Assembly (NCBI RefSeq): GCF_000164865.1
Contig: NC_014618.1
Coordinates: forward strand, 2,790,001 to 2,854,000
Length of the DNA stretch: 64,000 nt
Source of the DNA: [Enterobacter] lignolyticus SCF1
GTDB taxonomy: Bacteria; Pseudomonadota; Gammaproteobacteria; Enterobacterales; Enterobacteriaceae
Direction of reading: 5' to 3'
Part shown: positions 45,110 through 54,170 of the stretch, in pieces
How the letters are laid out: each line of letters starts with the position of its first letter
How positions within the stretch are numbered: the first letter of the stretch is position 1
Notes under the pieces: model-generated
What the model was told of the DNA's origin: nothing
The model's input: the letters and a program-made list of their open reading frames with translations, nothing else
Database searches by the model: none
Program-made: the position numbers and the translations under genes

Positions 45110-47656
45110 TTATTCACAATTAGCCGCAGTTATATACAGATTGCTTACGGTCTGTTTTCCGGACAACGTCGATGGCGTCAGTGCTATACGACACGTTTCA
45201 CCCGCGTTCTTCCCCCATTTCGCGATAAAAACATCGCCGTCATTCACACCCGTTAAATACACCTGGCCATTTTCACCCGCCAGTGTAGAGAAATTACCCT
45301 CAGACGCTGAAATCACTGCGCCAAACGGTATCGACGCACCGTGATACATGACATTGACCAACAAGCGTTTACCAATACGAGTATCAAAGTTCGCCAGCAC
45401 TAATGCCCCTTCCGTTGGAATCACCTCCTGCGATGGCATCTGTATTTCCGCATTGCTGGCAAGCGAGCGAGTCTTTATGGAGATTGTGTTACGCTGGAAC
45501 GTAGACGCATAAGGAATGACCGAATATCCTCGGGCATCGGTATACACGGCAGTGCCGCTGGTAACCCCCAACCCTTTGACGCCTGGCGCGCGCACCAGAA
45601 CTGAAGCATCACCTAATGATTGCGCCAGCGTTACACCATAAGGGTGCATAACAATCGCGCCCTGAACGCCATAATTCAGCTGTTCGCTGTTGTTGTCGTA
45701 GCTGTACGATGCGTTAATATTGCCAATGCTTGAGCGATACCCTCCGCCCACATTACCGCCATAACCCACCCCTTTATTACCGTAGCTTTGTCCCACGCTG
45801 TAGGTCAGATTCTTATCATCCAGCGCGGTGCCGCTTAGTGAAACGTACTGACGTGAACGCCCATCATCACTGGCGTTATTGGTGTAGCTAACGCGTGCGC
45901 CGGGCAGCCATTTATCCAGAGGAATATTCACGGATAATGCAAACTGCTGATCGCTGCTACTTTGCGGCGTACGGGTCAATGAGTAGTTGGCATTAAAACT
46001 CATGCGCTCCCAGCTGTAACTATAGCCAGCGTTAAGACTGCGTTCTTTACCGGTAAGATTCCAGTAATCCTGCTGATACCCCGACAGATAGAGCTGGCCG
46101 TAATCAGAAAGCGACTGACTTATGGTCAGTTGTAAACGGCGGTGGCGGGTATAGTCGTTGCGATAGGCAAAAGTGTCATTATCATCGCCAGTTTCTTTAT
46201 TGTGGGTCAGCGCCTCTTCAAAGGTATAATAATCACTTGTCGAGTAACGATAACTGGCCAGCGTCATGTTGGTACTGGTCGCCACAAAATCCTTAGCGTA
46301 CTGAAACCGATATGACTGACCGCGGCGGCTCTCATTCCCCACCCGCGTCGTTTGCGCCGTGGTCACATCAGAAGAGAGTGAGCCGATACTCCCCAGGTCA
46401 ATGCCCGCGCCAATAGCTTGCGCATTATAATCCGCAGCGCCCTGCGCCCCGCCATACACAGTGATCCCCCAGGGAAGACCATAAATCAGCGTCCCTTGGG
46501 CAAAATCCGGCGTATCAATGGTGTCGTCGGAAGAACGGTATTTCCCCCCCACTACGCTATATTTCAGTGAGCCTTCACGGCGCATAATCGGCACCGAGGC
46601 AGAGGCCTGGATATAGGAATTTTCGCTGCCATCCGACTCTTTGACGGTGACTTCCATATCGCCACCGGAATTGACCTGATTCAAATCGCGGATTTCAAAC
46701 GGACCAGGCGACACATAGCTTTGGTATATAATGTAACCGTTTTGCCGCACGGTCACTTGCGCATTGGATTTCGTCACACCATGAATAACCGGCGCGAAGC
46801 CGCGCAGGCTGTACGGCAACATATTGTCGTTGCTCTCAAGTTTTGCGCCGCGAAACTGGATGCTGTCGAACACATCAGAATCGGTCCAGCTGTCGCCAAC
46901 GGTAAGCTTACTGGTCAGCGCGGTGATATTGCGCCAGGCGTAAGTGTTGATATTCTGCCAGCCGCTATCCTGCGAATAGCTTGAATCGTTGCGCAGACGC
47001 CATGGCCCGACGTTGATACCGTTTGTCAGGCTAAGATAATTACTCTGGTCAGTTTCATTGTCGCCGTTGTTATGACGCCAGTTTTGCGCGCCGCTGTAGC
47101 TGTAATTCATAAACGCCATCGGCAGGCCATCGTCCCAGAGGTGCGGGTCGACGTACCCCATCGCGTTAGCATTGACGGCGATTTGCGGTACTGAAATATT
47201 CAGCCGCAACGTGTTTTCTTCGAAACTGACCTTTGAATCGGGAATATAATCGGCAAGGTTTTCCACGATGGCATCGCTGGCTAACGCATGAAAAGCCGGG
47301 GAACCGTCAGCTTTCACGCCCATGGCCACATAGTCGGCCTTCGTAAATTCGGGAAATAGCTGCTTTAACTTAGCGTTATACACAAAGTTAACATCTTTAC
47401 GGTCGATGCGATTACGGTTGATCGTAATATCCACACGATACGTCCCGGCGATCAACCCTCCGTTATTGGCAAATTGTTTCAGCGCTTGCGTATCCGCTTG
47501 TCCGGGGCCGGTTTGTAATAATTTCAGATTAAAGACTTCCCCGGCGACCGCACTGCTGGAACAGGCGAGCAATACCAGACTGGTGATTGTGTTTAGTCGT
47601 AATTCAATACCGTGCCGCGTGATTGCCCGGATGCGTTTTCCTGTCCGAATATTCAT
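45110..47656 (-). CDS. Fimbrial outer-membrane usher
   Basis: An 848-residue usher. A signal region ends near SSSAVA (about 38), then the N-terminal chaperone-binding domain starts EVFNLKLLQTGPGQAD. The 24-strand barrel with its plug domain follows (SLRGFAPVIHGVTKSNAQVT, GPFEIRDLNQVNSGGDMEVT, the usher signature). The C-terminal domains end NLYITAANCE. It catalyses ordered polymerisation and export of pilins. The long cytoplasmic-like leader (MNIRTGKRIRAITRHGIELR) before the hydrophobic core is longer than usual. It lies 45 bases downstream of the chaperone gene. Confidence 0.95.
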   Translation of the reverse strand: MNIRTGKRIRAITRHGIELRLNTITSLVLLACSSSAVAGEVFNLKLLQTGPGQADTQALKQFANNGGLIAGTYRVDITINRNRIDRKDVNFVYNAKLKQLFPEFTKADYVAMGVKADGSPAFHALASDAIVENLADYIPDSKVSFEENTLRLNISVPQIAVNANAMGYVDPHLWDDGLPMAFMNYSYSGAQNWRHNNGDNETDQSNYLSLTNGINVGPWRLRNDSSYSQDSGWQNINTYAWRNITALTSKLTVGDSWTDSDVFDSIQFRGAKLESNDNMLPYSLRGFAPVIHGVTKSNAQVTVRQNGYIIYQSYVSPGPFEIRDLNQVNSGGDMEVTVKESDGSENSYIQASASVPIMRREGSLKYSVVGGKYRSSDDTIDTPDFAQGTLIYGLPWGITVYGGAQGAADYNAQAIGAGIDLGSIGSLSSDVTTAQTTRVGNESRRGQSYRFQYAKDFVATSTNMTLASYRYSTSDYYTFEEALTHNKETGDDNDTFAYRNDYTRHRRLQLTISQSLSDYGQLYLSGYQQDYWNLTGKERSLNAGYSYSWERMSFNANYSLTRTPQSSSDQQFALSVNIPLDKWLPGARVSYTNNASDDGRSRQYVSLSGTALDDKNLTYSVGQSYGNKGVGYGGNVGGGYRSSIGNINASYSYDNNSEQLNYGVQGAIVMHPYGVTLAQSLGDASVLVRAPGVKGLGVTSGTAVYTDARGYSVIPYASTFQRNTISIKTRSLASNAEIQMPSQEVIPTEGALVLANFDTRIGKRLLVNVMYHGASIPFGAVISASEGNFSTLAGENGQVYLTGVNDGDVFIAKWGKNAGETCRIALTPSTLSGKQTVSNLYITAANCE

Positions 47657-47701
47657 GGCTATATTCCCTTAGCGCTTTCCCAGGTGAATGATCAGACAGC
47701 A

Positions 47702-48388
47702 TCATTTCGTTAACATTTTGGTCGTTGCGCCATAATCATTGACGGCATTCCAGGTGATTTTTCCCGATCCTTGCGCGGTGAACTGGCGCTGTTCAAACGG
47801 TGGAATCATCATGACAACGGCGCCTTCACCGCTAAACAATACTGGTTTGCCGCCCACCGCCAGGCCACGGAGCGAAACGTAATAAGGGGTTGGATTGCTC
47901 ACGGTAAGGCGCGAGTTCTGAAGCTGAAACTGCAGCTTACTGTAAGCCTCGTTCGCGTCGCCGGGCAGCGACGTGGGGCGATAAAGAAGCTTCACCCGGT
48001 TGACAACGGCAAACTGCAACTTATTGGGCGTGTTAGCGGCGTCTTCGCTCATTCCGGGGATAGACTTCACATTCAGCCAAAAAACAGACTCCCGATCGCC
48101 CGGCAGCGCCCGCGCTCCGGTGTAAATAACACGAAAAAGGCTGCTGTTCAGCGCCCGCACTTTCGTCAGCGGCGGCGTAATAGCAAAGGGAATAGCCGCT
48201 TTGCTTTCATCAATATTCTCAAGCCATGCCTGTACCAGGAAGGATTTATTGGCGCTATGGTTACTCACTTCAACCGAAATTTCTTTGGCATTATCCGGGT
48301 AAATAAAACGAGTCCCGCCAATTACCACCCCGGCCAGCGCGTTGGTGGTGAAAATAAACAAAAAGGACAGTAACAACCATTGCTTCAT
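47702..48388 (-). CDS. Periplasmic fimbrial chaperone
   Basis: A 228-residue PapD-like chaperone. The signal peptide ends at TTNALA (about 20). The two Ig-like domains show GVVIGGTRFIYPDNAKEISV at the start, the subunit-binding Arg near the beginning of strand A (TRFIYP), FLVQAWLENIDESK, and the family signature ESVFWLNVKSIPG with FAVVNRVKLLYRP. The second domain includes LTVSNPTPYYVSL. It folds and delivers pilins to the usher. The ATG at 48388 is preferred to the GTG at 48397, which would add three residues. Confidence 0.95.
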   Translation of the reverse strand: MKQWLLLSFLFIFTTNALAGVVIGGTRFIYPDNAKEISVEVSNHSANKSFLVQAWLENIDESKAAIPFAITPPLTKVRALNSSLFRVIYTGARALPGDRESVFWLNVKSIPGMSEDAANTPNKLQFAVVNRVKLLYRPTSLPGDANEAYSKLQFQLQNSRLTVSNPTPYYVSLRGLAVGGKPVLFSGEGAVVMMIPPFEQRQFTAQGSGKITWNAVNDYGATTKMLTK

Positions 48389-48453
48389 AATATTCACTCA
48401 ATCAATAAACCCGGTAGTGCCAATAGCACAACCGGGCCTGACAGAAATAGCGA

Positions 48454-49044
48454 TTAATAATATGTAATCAGATAATTAGCATCGGCGTTTGCTTCACCAG
48501 CGACGATCTGCTGTGCGGTCTGTACATAAACTGCGGTATAATTGAATGTATGGTTCCCGTTTTCATTGCTTGCAATATCCAGTAACGGTACCGCGGAAGC
48601 TTGCGCCTCGGCGCTGTCATCGCTGAAATTAATTGGCGTCGAGGATGATTCACGGTAGATACGGATACCGACACCCGTTGCCTGACTAACCGTCAGTGCG
48701 GTCGGATCGTTGGCATCCGTGGCTCCGGCGCCGGTAAAGTTCAGCGCGACCTTAAGGGAGGGATCGCTGTTACAGTTTTCCAGATTGATATGGAAAGGCG
48801 TTCTTGACGGATCCGATTCACCACCAATCCCCGACGTGAACGAGTTTGATGAAATCATACCCGACCCCAGCACTACATTCTGATCGTCCCCACCGGAGTT
48901 AGCACTCGCTGCAACATCACAGGTTGCATCAACGATTTGGCCGGAAAAATGTACCACTCCCCCAGTCTCTGTCGCCCATGACGGCGACACCAGCCCAGCC
49001 AGTACCATACCTGCCGCAATATATGTCATTCGAAGTGTTTTCAT
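48454..49044 (-). CDS. Major fimbrial subunit
   Basis: A 196-residue pilin. The signal peptide ends at SPSWA (about 24). The mature protein starts TETGGVVHFSGQIVDATCDV, the usual type 1-like pilin opening with the first disulphide Cys; the second is in LENCNSDPS. The C-terminal strand is EANADANYLITYY, the conserved chaperone-binding end. AAAGGGA is placed for the ATG at 49044 rather than the one at 49050. It is the first gene of the operon and the promoter should be in the AT-rich spacer up to 49457. Confidence 0.93.
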   Translation of the reverse strand: MKTLRMTYIAAGMVLAGLVSPSWATETGGVVHFSGQIVDATCDVAASANSGGDDQNVVLGSGMISSNSFTSGIGGESDPSRTPFHINLENCNSDPSLKVALNFTGAGATDANDPTALTVSQATGVGIRIYRESSSTPINFSDDSAEAQASAVPLLDIASNENGNHTFNYTAVYVQTAQQIVAGEANADANYLITYY

Positions 49045-49239
49045 TACCATTCCCTTTAAGTTAAAATTAACAACCAGGAACAGTGTAAATACGTAAATTT
49101 TATTCTTCGAATTAGATTTTTTAAAAAAATAATTTATTAATAATTAAATCATTTAAACTGCAATGACATAATATAGCCGTAGCATATCAGTTACAATTTT
49201 ATATAATATATTTAATTATTAACCTCATTATTTATATCT

Positions 49240-49438
49240 ATGACTAGTTCTAAATCGATAAAAGAAAACGCCCCGTTACTGGATCGTTTTTATCAATGGC
49301 ACAACAGAGAGACAACAAATTATTTATAAATTACCATGGTTCCATGAAGGGTATTACTTAAATGCTTTTCATGACTTTTTTACCTATACAGATGAATTTA
49401 TAAAAAAAGCCCCTCAGCCTGAGCGAATGAGGGGCTAA
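49240..49438 (+). pseudogene. Truncated, frameshifted gene remnant
   Basis: From the ATG at 49240 the frame reads MTSSKSIKENAPLLDRFYQW, then HNRETTNYL and a stop. One base shift near 49320 continues as KLPWFHEGYYLNAFHDFFTY, then TDEFIKKAPQ, until TAA at 49436-49438. The last codons are formed by the ycfJ terminator, so the natural 3' end is missing. The protein-like composition suggests the N-terminus of a lost gene, perhaps a fimbrial regulator. I cannot assign a family. Confidence 0.4.
49408..49436 (-). terminator. ycfJ terminator
   Basis: The 9-bp stem AGCCCCTCA and TGAGGGGCT, with an 11-base loop, is followed on the minus strand by a T-run (seven A on the plus strand at 49402-49408). It lies 22 bases past the ycfJ stop. 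Confidence 0.85.
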
Positions 49439-49457
49439 TATGCAGATAACTGCTGTT

Positions 49458-49997
49458 TTATACTTTGTTATTCAGAATCAACTGACCGTTGCTGTCCAAC
49501 GGGATTTGGTTGCCGGGGTCCTTATCCATGCGGATTTTCCCCTGCTGATCGCCGATTTTATAGGTCACATCGTAACCCAGCATTTTTTCCGATTTGTCGT
49601 ACACGGTCTTGCAGCGCTGCTGCGTGGTGGTGTAGGTGTCGTTATCCTGCATTGAGCCCTGGATCTGGTTGCCGGCATAGCCGCCGCCCAGCGCTCCAAC
49701 AACGGTTGCGACATCGCGGCCGCGACCGCCGCCAAACTGGTGACCAATCACCCCGCCCGCTACCGCGCCGAGCACAGATCCGGCGATACGGTTTTCATCC
49801 TGAACCGGACGACGGTGCGTCACGGCGACGTTGCGGCACTCCTGACGCGGAGATTTCACGGTTTCTTTAATGGGTGTTGCTGACACGACCTGCGCGTATT
49901 GCGGGCCACGTTCAAACACGTTCAGACTGGCTACCGCCGCCACACCCAGCGCAGCAGCTACGCCAATCCCTATGCCCGCCAACATGGATTTATTCAC
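49458..49997 (-). CDS. ycfJ: YcfJ, glycine-zipper membrane protein
   Basis: A 179-residue protein starting at a GTG with GGAGGAAA upstream. It has an N-terminal membrane anchor (MLAGIGIGVAAALGVAAVAS), then a glycine-zipper region, GSVLGAVAGGVIGHQFGGG and VVGALGGGYAGNQIQG. The C-terminus ends DSNGQLILNNKV. It is almost the same as my memory of E. coli YcfJ, which affects biofilm formation and expression of envelope components; its mechanism is not known. In E. coli it follows comR; here its neighbour is the fimbrial locus. Confidence 0.95.
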   Translation of the reverse strand: MNKSMLAGIGIGVAAALGVAAVASLNVFERGPQYAQVVSATPIKETVKSPRQECRNVAVTHRRPVQDENRIAGSVLGAVAGGVIGHQFGGGRGRDVATVVGALGGGYAGNQIQGSMQDNDTYTTTQQRCKTVYDKSEKMLGYDVTYKIGDQQGKIRMDKDPGNQIPLDSNGQLILNNKV

Positions 49998-50159
49998 GGG
50001 GTTTCCTCCTTTGTTGCTGTTGGTAACAATTTTGCAACTGGAGCAGGGTTTCTGCAAATCAGAAAGCGGATGAAAAATGCGGGAACGTGCGGCAATATGC
50101 GCTGATTCAGAGGAATCCGAACCATCGCAGGCGCATATTTAGCAGAATTATCTGAAAAA

Positions 50160-50179
50160 GGCCCGGCGACTGCCGGGCC
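50160..50179 (-). terminator. ndh terminator
   Basis: A perfect 8-bp stem, GGCCCGGC and GCCGGGCC, with a four-base loop. On the minus strand it is followed by TTTTTCAGA, just past the ndh stop. Confidence 0.85.
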
Positions 50180-50186
50180 GGGAAAA

Positions 50187-51491
50187 TCAGTGCAGCTTCA
50201 GGCGGGGACGGATCACGCGGTTAATGCTGCCGACCAGCATCATCAGGCCGGTTTTAAAGTAGCCGTGCAGCGCAATCTGGTGCATACGGTAGAGCGAGAT
50301 GTAGACAAAGCGTGCAATGCGCCCTTCAACCATCATCGAGCCGCGCATCAGGTTGCCCATCAGGCTGCCGACGGTGGAGTAGTTCGACAGCGAGACCAGA
50401 GAGCCGTGATCCTTATAAGTGTAGGCCTTCAGCGGCTTGCCTTTGATCTGCGCCAGAATGTTATGCAGCGCGGTCGTCGCCATCTGGTGAGCGGCCTGAG
50501 CGCGCGGCGGCACGAAGCCCCCTTCCGGACGCGCGCAAGAGGCGCAGTCGCCGATGGCGAAGATATCCGCGTCGCGGGTCGTCTGCAGCGTCGGCTCAAC
50601 CACCAGCTGGTTGATGCGGTTGGTTTCCAGCCCGCCTATCTCTTTCATAAAGTCCGGCGCTTTAATCCCGGCCGCCCACACCATCAGGTCCGCCTTGATG
50701 TATTCGCCGTCTTTGGTGTGCAGGCCGCCTTCATCCGCGCTGGTCACCATGGTCTGGGTCAGGACGCGGACGCCCATTTTGGTCAGCTCGCTGTGCGCGG
50801 CGCCGGAAATGCGCGGCGGCAGCGCGGGCAGAATGCGCTCGCCCGCCTCCACCAGCGTTACGTTCAGGGCATCGTTGGTCAGCCCTTTGTACCCGTAGCT
50901 GTGCAGCTGTTTCACCGCGTTATGCAGCTCTGCGGAGAGCTCAACGCCCGTCGCGCCGCCGCCGACGATGGCGATATTCACCTTGCCGTTGGCCCCCAGG
51001 TTGCTGGAGTGCTTGAGGAACAGGTTCAGCATCTCCTGATGGAAACGGCGCGCCTGGTGCGGGTTATCGAGAAAAATGCAGTTCTCTTTAACGCCCGGGG
51101 TGTTGAAGTCGTTAGAGGTGCTGCCCAGCGCCATCACCAGCGTGTCGTACGGCAGCTTGCGCTCAGGCACCAGCAGCTCGCCTTTTTCGTCGCGCAGTTC
51201 GGCAAGGGTTATCGTTTTAGCGTCGCGGTTGATATCCACCACGGAGCCCAGCTGGAACTGGAAACCATGGTTGCGGGCGTGCGCCAGGTAGCTCAGCGCG
51301 TCAACGCCCTCGTCCAGCGAGCCGGTCGCCACTTCATGCAGCAGCGGCTTCCACAGGTGGCTGTGGTTACGATCCACCAGCGTAATTTTCGCTTTTTTAC
51401 CGCGGCCCAGCTTTCTACCCAACTGCGTAGCCAGTTCCAGCCCGCCAGCACCACCACCCACAATCACAATCTTTTTCAATGGCGTAGTCAA
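50187..51491 (-). CDS. ndh: NADH dehydrogenase II
   Basis: A 434-residue single-subunit, non-proton-pumping NADH:quinone oxidoreductase. FAD binding is in KIVIVGGGAGGLELATQLGR, the NADH site in NIAIVGGGATGVELSAEL, and the second FAD motif in ADIFAIGDCASCARPEGG. The C-terminal amphipathic region (HQIALHGYFKTGLMM) attaches it to the inner membrane. Length is that of E. coli Ndh. The promoter region is 51492-51700; FNR repression is known in E. coli, but I could not mark a confident site. Confidence 0.97.
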   Translation of the reverse strand: MTTPLKKIVIVGGGAGGLELATQLGRKLGRGKKAKITLVDRNHSHLWKPLLHEVATGSLDEGVDALSYLAHARNHGFQFQLGSVVDINRDAKTITLAELRDEKGELLVPERKLPYDTLVMALGSTSNDFNTPGVKENCIFLDNPHQARRFHQEMLNLFLKHSSNLGANGKVNIAIVGGGATGVELSAELHNAVKQLHSYGYKGLTNDALNVTLVEAGERILPALPPRISGAAHSELTKMGVRVLTQTMVTSADEGGLHTKDGEYIKADLMVWAAGIKAPDFMKEIGGLETNRINQLVVEPTLQTTRDADIFAIGDCASCARPEGGFVPPRAQAAHQMATTALHNILAQIKGKPLKAYTYKDHGSLVSLSNYSTVGSLMGNLMRGSMMVEGRIARFVYISLYRMHQIALHGYFKTGLMMLVGSINRVIRPRLKLH

Positions 51492-51729
51492 CGTGACCCC
51501 CTCAAAATATTAACCAATTGTTAATTAAAAGTTATCTAAATAGCCTTTAATTAACAACAAGTTACTGACATGAAACCATTCAGCGACAGGGAGAATATCA
51601 CGTTCGGTGCATTGGTCATACCAAAATTGATGTGGGTCAAGTTTTGCTGCTGTAATTTTGAGCAACGATCGCGAGGAAAGTCAAAGAATAGCCCGGACGG
51701 CATGGCGCCGCCGGGATGCGGGGAGGGAG

Positions 51730-52272
51730 TCAGCCCAGCGTTTTAAACGCTTTGATGCGCTGCAGATGCGGCGAGATATTCTTGAATTTATGGGTCTGCA
51801 CTTCGTCCCAGATAATCTCGTAGTAGTGATGCAGCACCTCAGCCGAGCGCTGGTTGTTCAGCGTTTCATCCTGACGGGATAAAATCGCCAGGCAGCGATC
51901 GCGGTTTTTCTCACGGAAGTTGCTGACGCATTTGGTGGCGATATCCGCATACTCTTCCGGGCGATCGATTTTCCCTTCCATGTTCTCATAGGGGAACAGG
52001 TTCGGGTTGAACATCACCTGGCGCACGTCGCATAAGAAGCCGATGCGCTCAGCCCAGTAGCCGCCCAGCCCGACGCCGCAGATGAGCGGCCTTTCGTCGT
52101 CGGTCAGCTGCAGCATTTTATCGACCTCTTTGAGAAGGTGCTGCATATCATGCTTCGGATGAAGCGTACTGTAGCTGATGAGCCGGACGTCGGGATCGAT
52201 AAACTGCAGCTGCAGCACCTTCTCGTGATTTCCCGGGCTGTTTGAGTCGAAACCGTGTAAATAGATGATCAT
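51730..52272 (-). CDS. ycfP: YcfP, UPF0227 alpha/beta-hydrolase-like protein
   Basis: A 180-residue protein starting MIIYLHGFDSNSPGNHEKVL. The fold is alpha/beta hydrolase, with GVGLGGYWAERIGF in the nucleophile-elbow position; Gly replaces the usual Ser, so catalytic activity is doubtful. It ends HLQRIKAFKTLG like E. coli YcfP. The in-frame TTG at 52275 is rejected in favour of the ATG. It is part of the minus-strand run nagZ-ycfP, 40 bases after nagZ. Confidence 0.94.
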   Translation of the reverse strand: MIIYLHGFDSNSPGNHEKVLQLQFIDPDVRLISYSTLHPKHDMQHLLKEVDKMLQLTDDERPLICGVGLGGYWAERIGFLCDVRQVMFNPNLFPYENMEGKIDRPEEYADIATKCVSNFREKNRDRCLAILSRQDETLNNQRSAEVLHHYYEIIWDEVQTHKFKNISPHLQRIKAFKTLG

Positions 52273-52311
52273 CAAAACCTCACAACACTGCCAATCCCGA
52301 TGCGGGAGGGT

Positions 52312-53337
52312 TTAAAGAGCGGCTTTGTGCGCCTGCCAACGCTCATGGAGCTCGTTCAACTGCGCGCTGACCGCCTGCCAGCGGGAGGAATCCCTCAGCG
52401 CCTGACGCGTAAATGAACCTTTATGATACAATTTCGTAACACGCTCTGCTTTGATCGGCGACAGGTTATCCAGCACGCTGACGGCTCCCTTACGATTATT
52501 GCAGACGAGGATCATATCGCAACCTGCGTCCAGCGACGCCTGGCCGCGCTCCGCGTAGCTCCCCATGATCGCCGCGCCTTCCATCGACAGATCGTCGGAA
52601 AAAATAACGCCGTCGAAGCCCAGCTCGCCGCGAAGCACCGTTTTTAGCCAGTGCGCTGAGCCGCTGGCCGGCCGCGGGTCGACGTCGGTATAAATAACGT
52701 GCGCGGGCATGATGGCATCCAGCCGGTTTTCCGTAATCAGCTGACGGAACACCGACATATCTTTCGCCCGAATCTCGGCTTCAGGCCGCGGATCGTGCGG
52801 TGTTTCCTTGTGGGAGTCCGCGGTTACCGCGCCGTGCCCCGGGAAGTGTTTGCCGGTGGTTTTCATCCCGGCGCTGTGCATTCCGTCGATAACGTGGCGG
52901 GCCATCGCCAGCGCCTTTTGCGCATCGGCATGGTATGAACGCTCGCCGATCGCCGCGCTGATATGGCCAACGTCCAGCACCGGCGCAAAGCTGATATCGA
53001 TATCCATGGCGATCATTTCGCTCGCCATCAGCCAGCCCGCCTCCTGCGCCAGCTTGCCGCCCTCTTCCATTCCCAGCAGTTCGGCAAAAGACTGGGCGGC
53101 CGGCAGGCGGGTAAATCCGTCGCGAAAACGCTGAACGCGCCCGCCTTCCTGGTCTACCGCAATCACCAGATGATTGCGCGAGGCGCTGCGGATCTGGCGC
53201 ACCAGCTCGCGCAGCTGCAGCGGGTCATGATAGTTACGGGTGAAGAGAATCAAACCGCCCACCAGGGGATGCGCCAGAATGTCGCGCTCTTCCGCATCCA
53301 GCTCATACCCTTCAACATCCAACATTACCGGGCCCAC
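52312..53337 (-). CDS. nagZ: Beta-N-acetylglucosaminidase NagZ
   Basis: A 341-residue GH3 hydrolase that removes GlcNAc from anhydro-muropeptides in the cytoplasm, part of peptidoglycan recycling and of the signal for AmpC induction. Family motifs are VAVDQEGGRVQRFRDGFTR, TGKHFPGHGAVTADSHKETP, and the nucleophile Asp in DGVIFSDDLSMEGAAI. The start is a GTG at 53337 (GPVMLDVEGYEL), matching the E. coli N-terminus; the frame open to 53376 overlaps thiK. Its stop-start neighbours are thiK upstream, two bases away, and ycfP downstream. Confidence 0.96.
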   Translation of the reverse strand: MGPVMLDVEGYELDAEERDILAHPLVGGLILFTRNYHDPLQLRELVRQIRSASRNHLVIAVDQEGGRVQRFRDGFTRLPAAQSFAELLGMEEGGKLAQEAGWLMASEMIAMDIDISFAPVLDVGHISAAIGERSYHADAQKALAMARHVIDGMHSAGMKTTGKHFPGHGAVTADSHKETPHDPRPEAEIRAKDMSVFRQLITENRLDAIMPAHVIYTDVDPRPASGSAHWLKTVLRGELGFDGVIFSDDLSMEGAAIMGSYAERGQASLDAGCDMILVCNNRKGAVSVLDNLSPIKAERVTKLYHKGSFTRQALRDSSRWQAVSAQLNELHERWQAHKAAL

Positions 53338-53339
53338 AT

Positions 53340-54170
53340 TCACCTCTCTTGTCCTTTCGTTTTTAACTGTCGCCATGCGTCATCCGCCAGCGCACTAAAT
53401 TGGCGATCGCCGGTCTGCTGCCAGCGATACTCATACCAGCCTGCCATCAGCATCAGCACCCACCGCCGCCAGCGCCATACGTGGCGCGTCAGCTGAGCGG
53501 GATTGAGGTGGGCAAGCCGGGCATAATCATTGATAAGCTGCTGCCGCTGGCCGTCGTCCTCCGACCACACGGCCGCCAGCTCCAGCGCGATATCGCCGTC
53601 TCCGGCATACTCCCAGTCGATAAGCCGCAGTCCCTGTCCGGTGACAACGATATTGCCTGCGTGAATATCCATATGCAAGGGCGCCAGCCGCAGCACCTTC
53701 GGCTCCGCCCGGCGGCGCAAACGCCTGAGCTCGCGCAGCCAGAACGGCGTCCGCCGCGCCGGATCGCAGCACTGCCAGTAGCGCTCCAGCAGCGGCAGCA
53801 CCGGCACCCGCCAGCCGAAACGACGCTGCTGGTGCAGGTGATGCAGCAGCGACGCCAGCCTGCCGCTCGGCGGTAGTGCCAACGGCGTCTCGCCGTGAAG
53901 GTACTCCACGGCCATCCAGCCGGGAAAAAAGCCCTGCGGGCGCGGCGCAAGCGAGGAAGGAAGCTGGTTCAGGGCATGGTACTGGCGGCGGAAATGGCTG
54001 CGCGGCGCATCGGGATCGTGATGCTGGCGCAAAACCAGCCGCTGTCCGTCACGTTCAATAATGCAGCTTCCGCCGCTCAGGCCGGCAGGGCCAGCGCTGG
54101 CGACGGAATAATGTGGGAAAAAGCGTGACAGCAGCGCGTCACGCGAAAGATTACTGTTGCTGAACGGCAC
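53340..54170 (-). CDS. thiK: Thiamine kinase ThiK
   Basis: A 276-residue aminoglycoside-phosphotransferase-like kinase that phosphorylates thiamine during salvage. The Brenner-type catalytic motif is LAPLHMDIHAGNIVVTG, followed by the metal Asp in LRLIDWEYAGDGDIALELAA. Composition is very Arg- and Leu-rich. It starts MPFSNSNLSRDALLSRFFPH and overlaps the lpoB 3' end by 20 bases, so it is translated from the same message. Order lpoB-thiK-nagZ is that of E. coli. Confidence 0.95.
   Translation of the reverse strand: MPFSNSNLSRDALLSRFFPHYSVASAGPAGLSGGSCIIERDGQRLVLRQHHDPDAPRSHFRRQYHALNQLPSSLAPRPQGFFPGWMAVEYLHGETPLALPPSGRLASLLHHLHQQRRFGWRVPVLPLLERYWQCCDPARRTPFWLRELRRLRRRAEPKVLRLAPLHMDIHAGNIVVTGQGLRLIDWEYAGDGDIALELAAVWSEDDGQRQQLINDYARLAHLNPAQLTRHVWRWRRWVLMLMAGWYEYRWQQTGDRQFSALADDAWRQLKTKGQER

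Larger units (their letters stand above)
49045..49457. promoter_or_regulatory. AT-rich spacer upstream of the fimbrial operon
   Basis: This stretch of about 410 bases separates the fimbrial operon from ycfJ. It contains the fimbrial promoter, a plus-strand gene remnant (49240-49438) and the ycfJ terminator. I looked for inverted repeats that would mark a phase-variable switch and saw none. Confidence 0.45.

Noticed and set aside
49045..49240. Invertible promoter element for fimbrial phase variation
   Set aside because: No pair of inverted repeats could be seen and no recombinase gene is adjacent.
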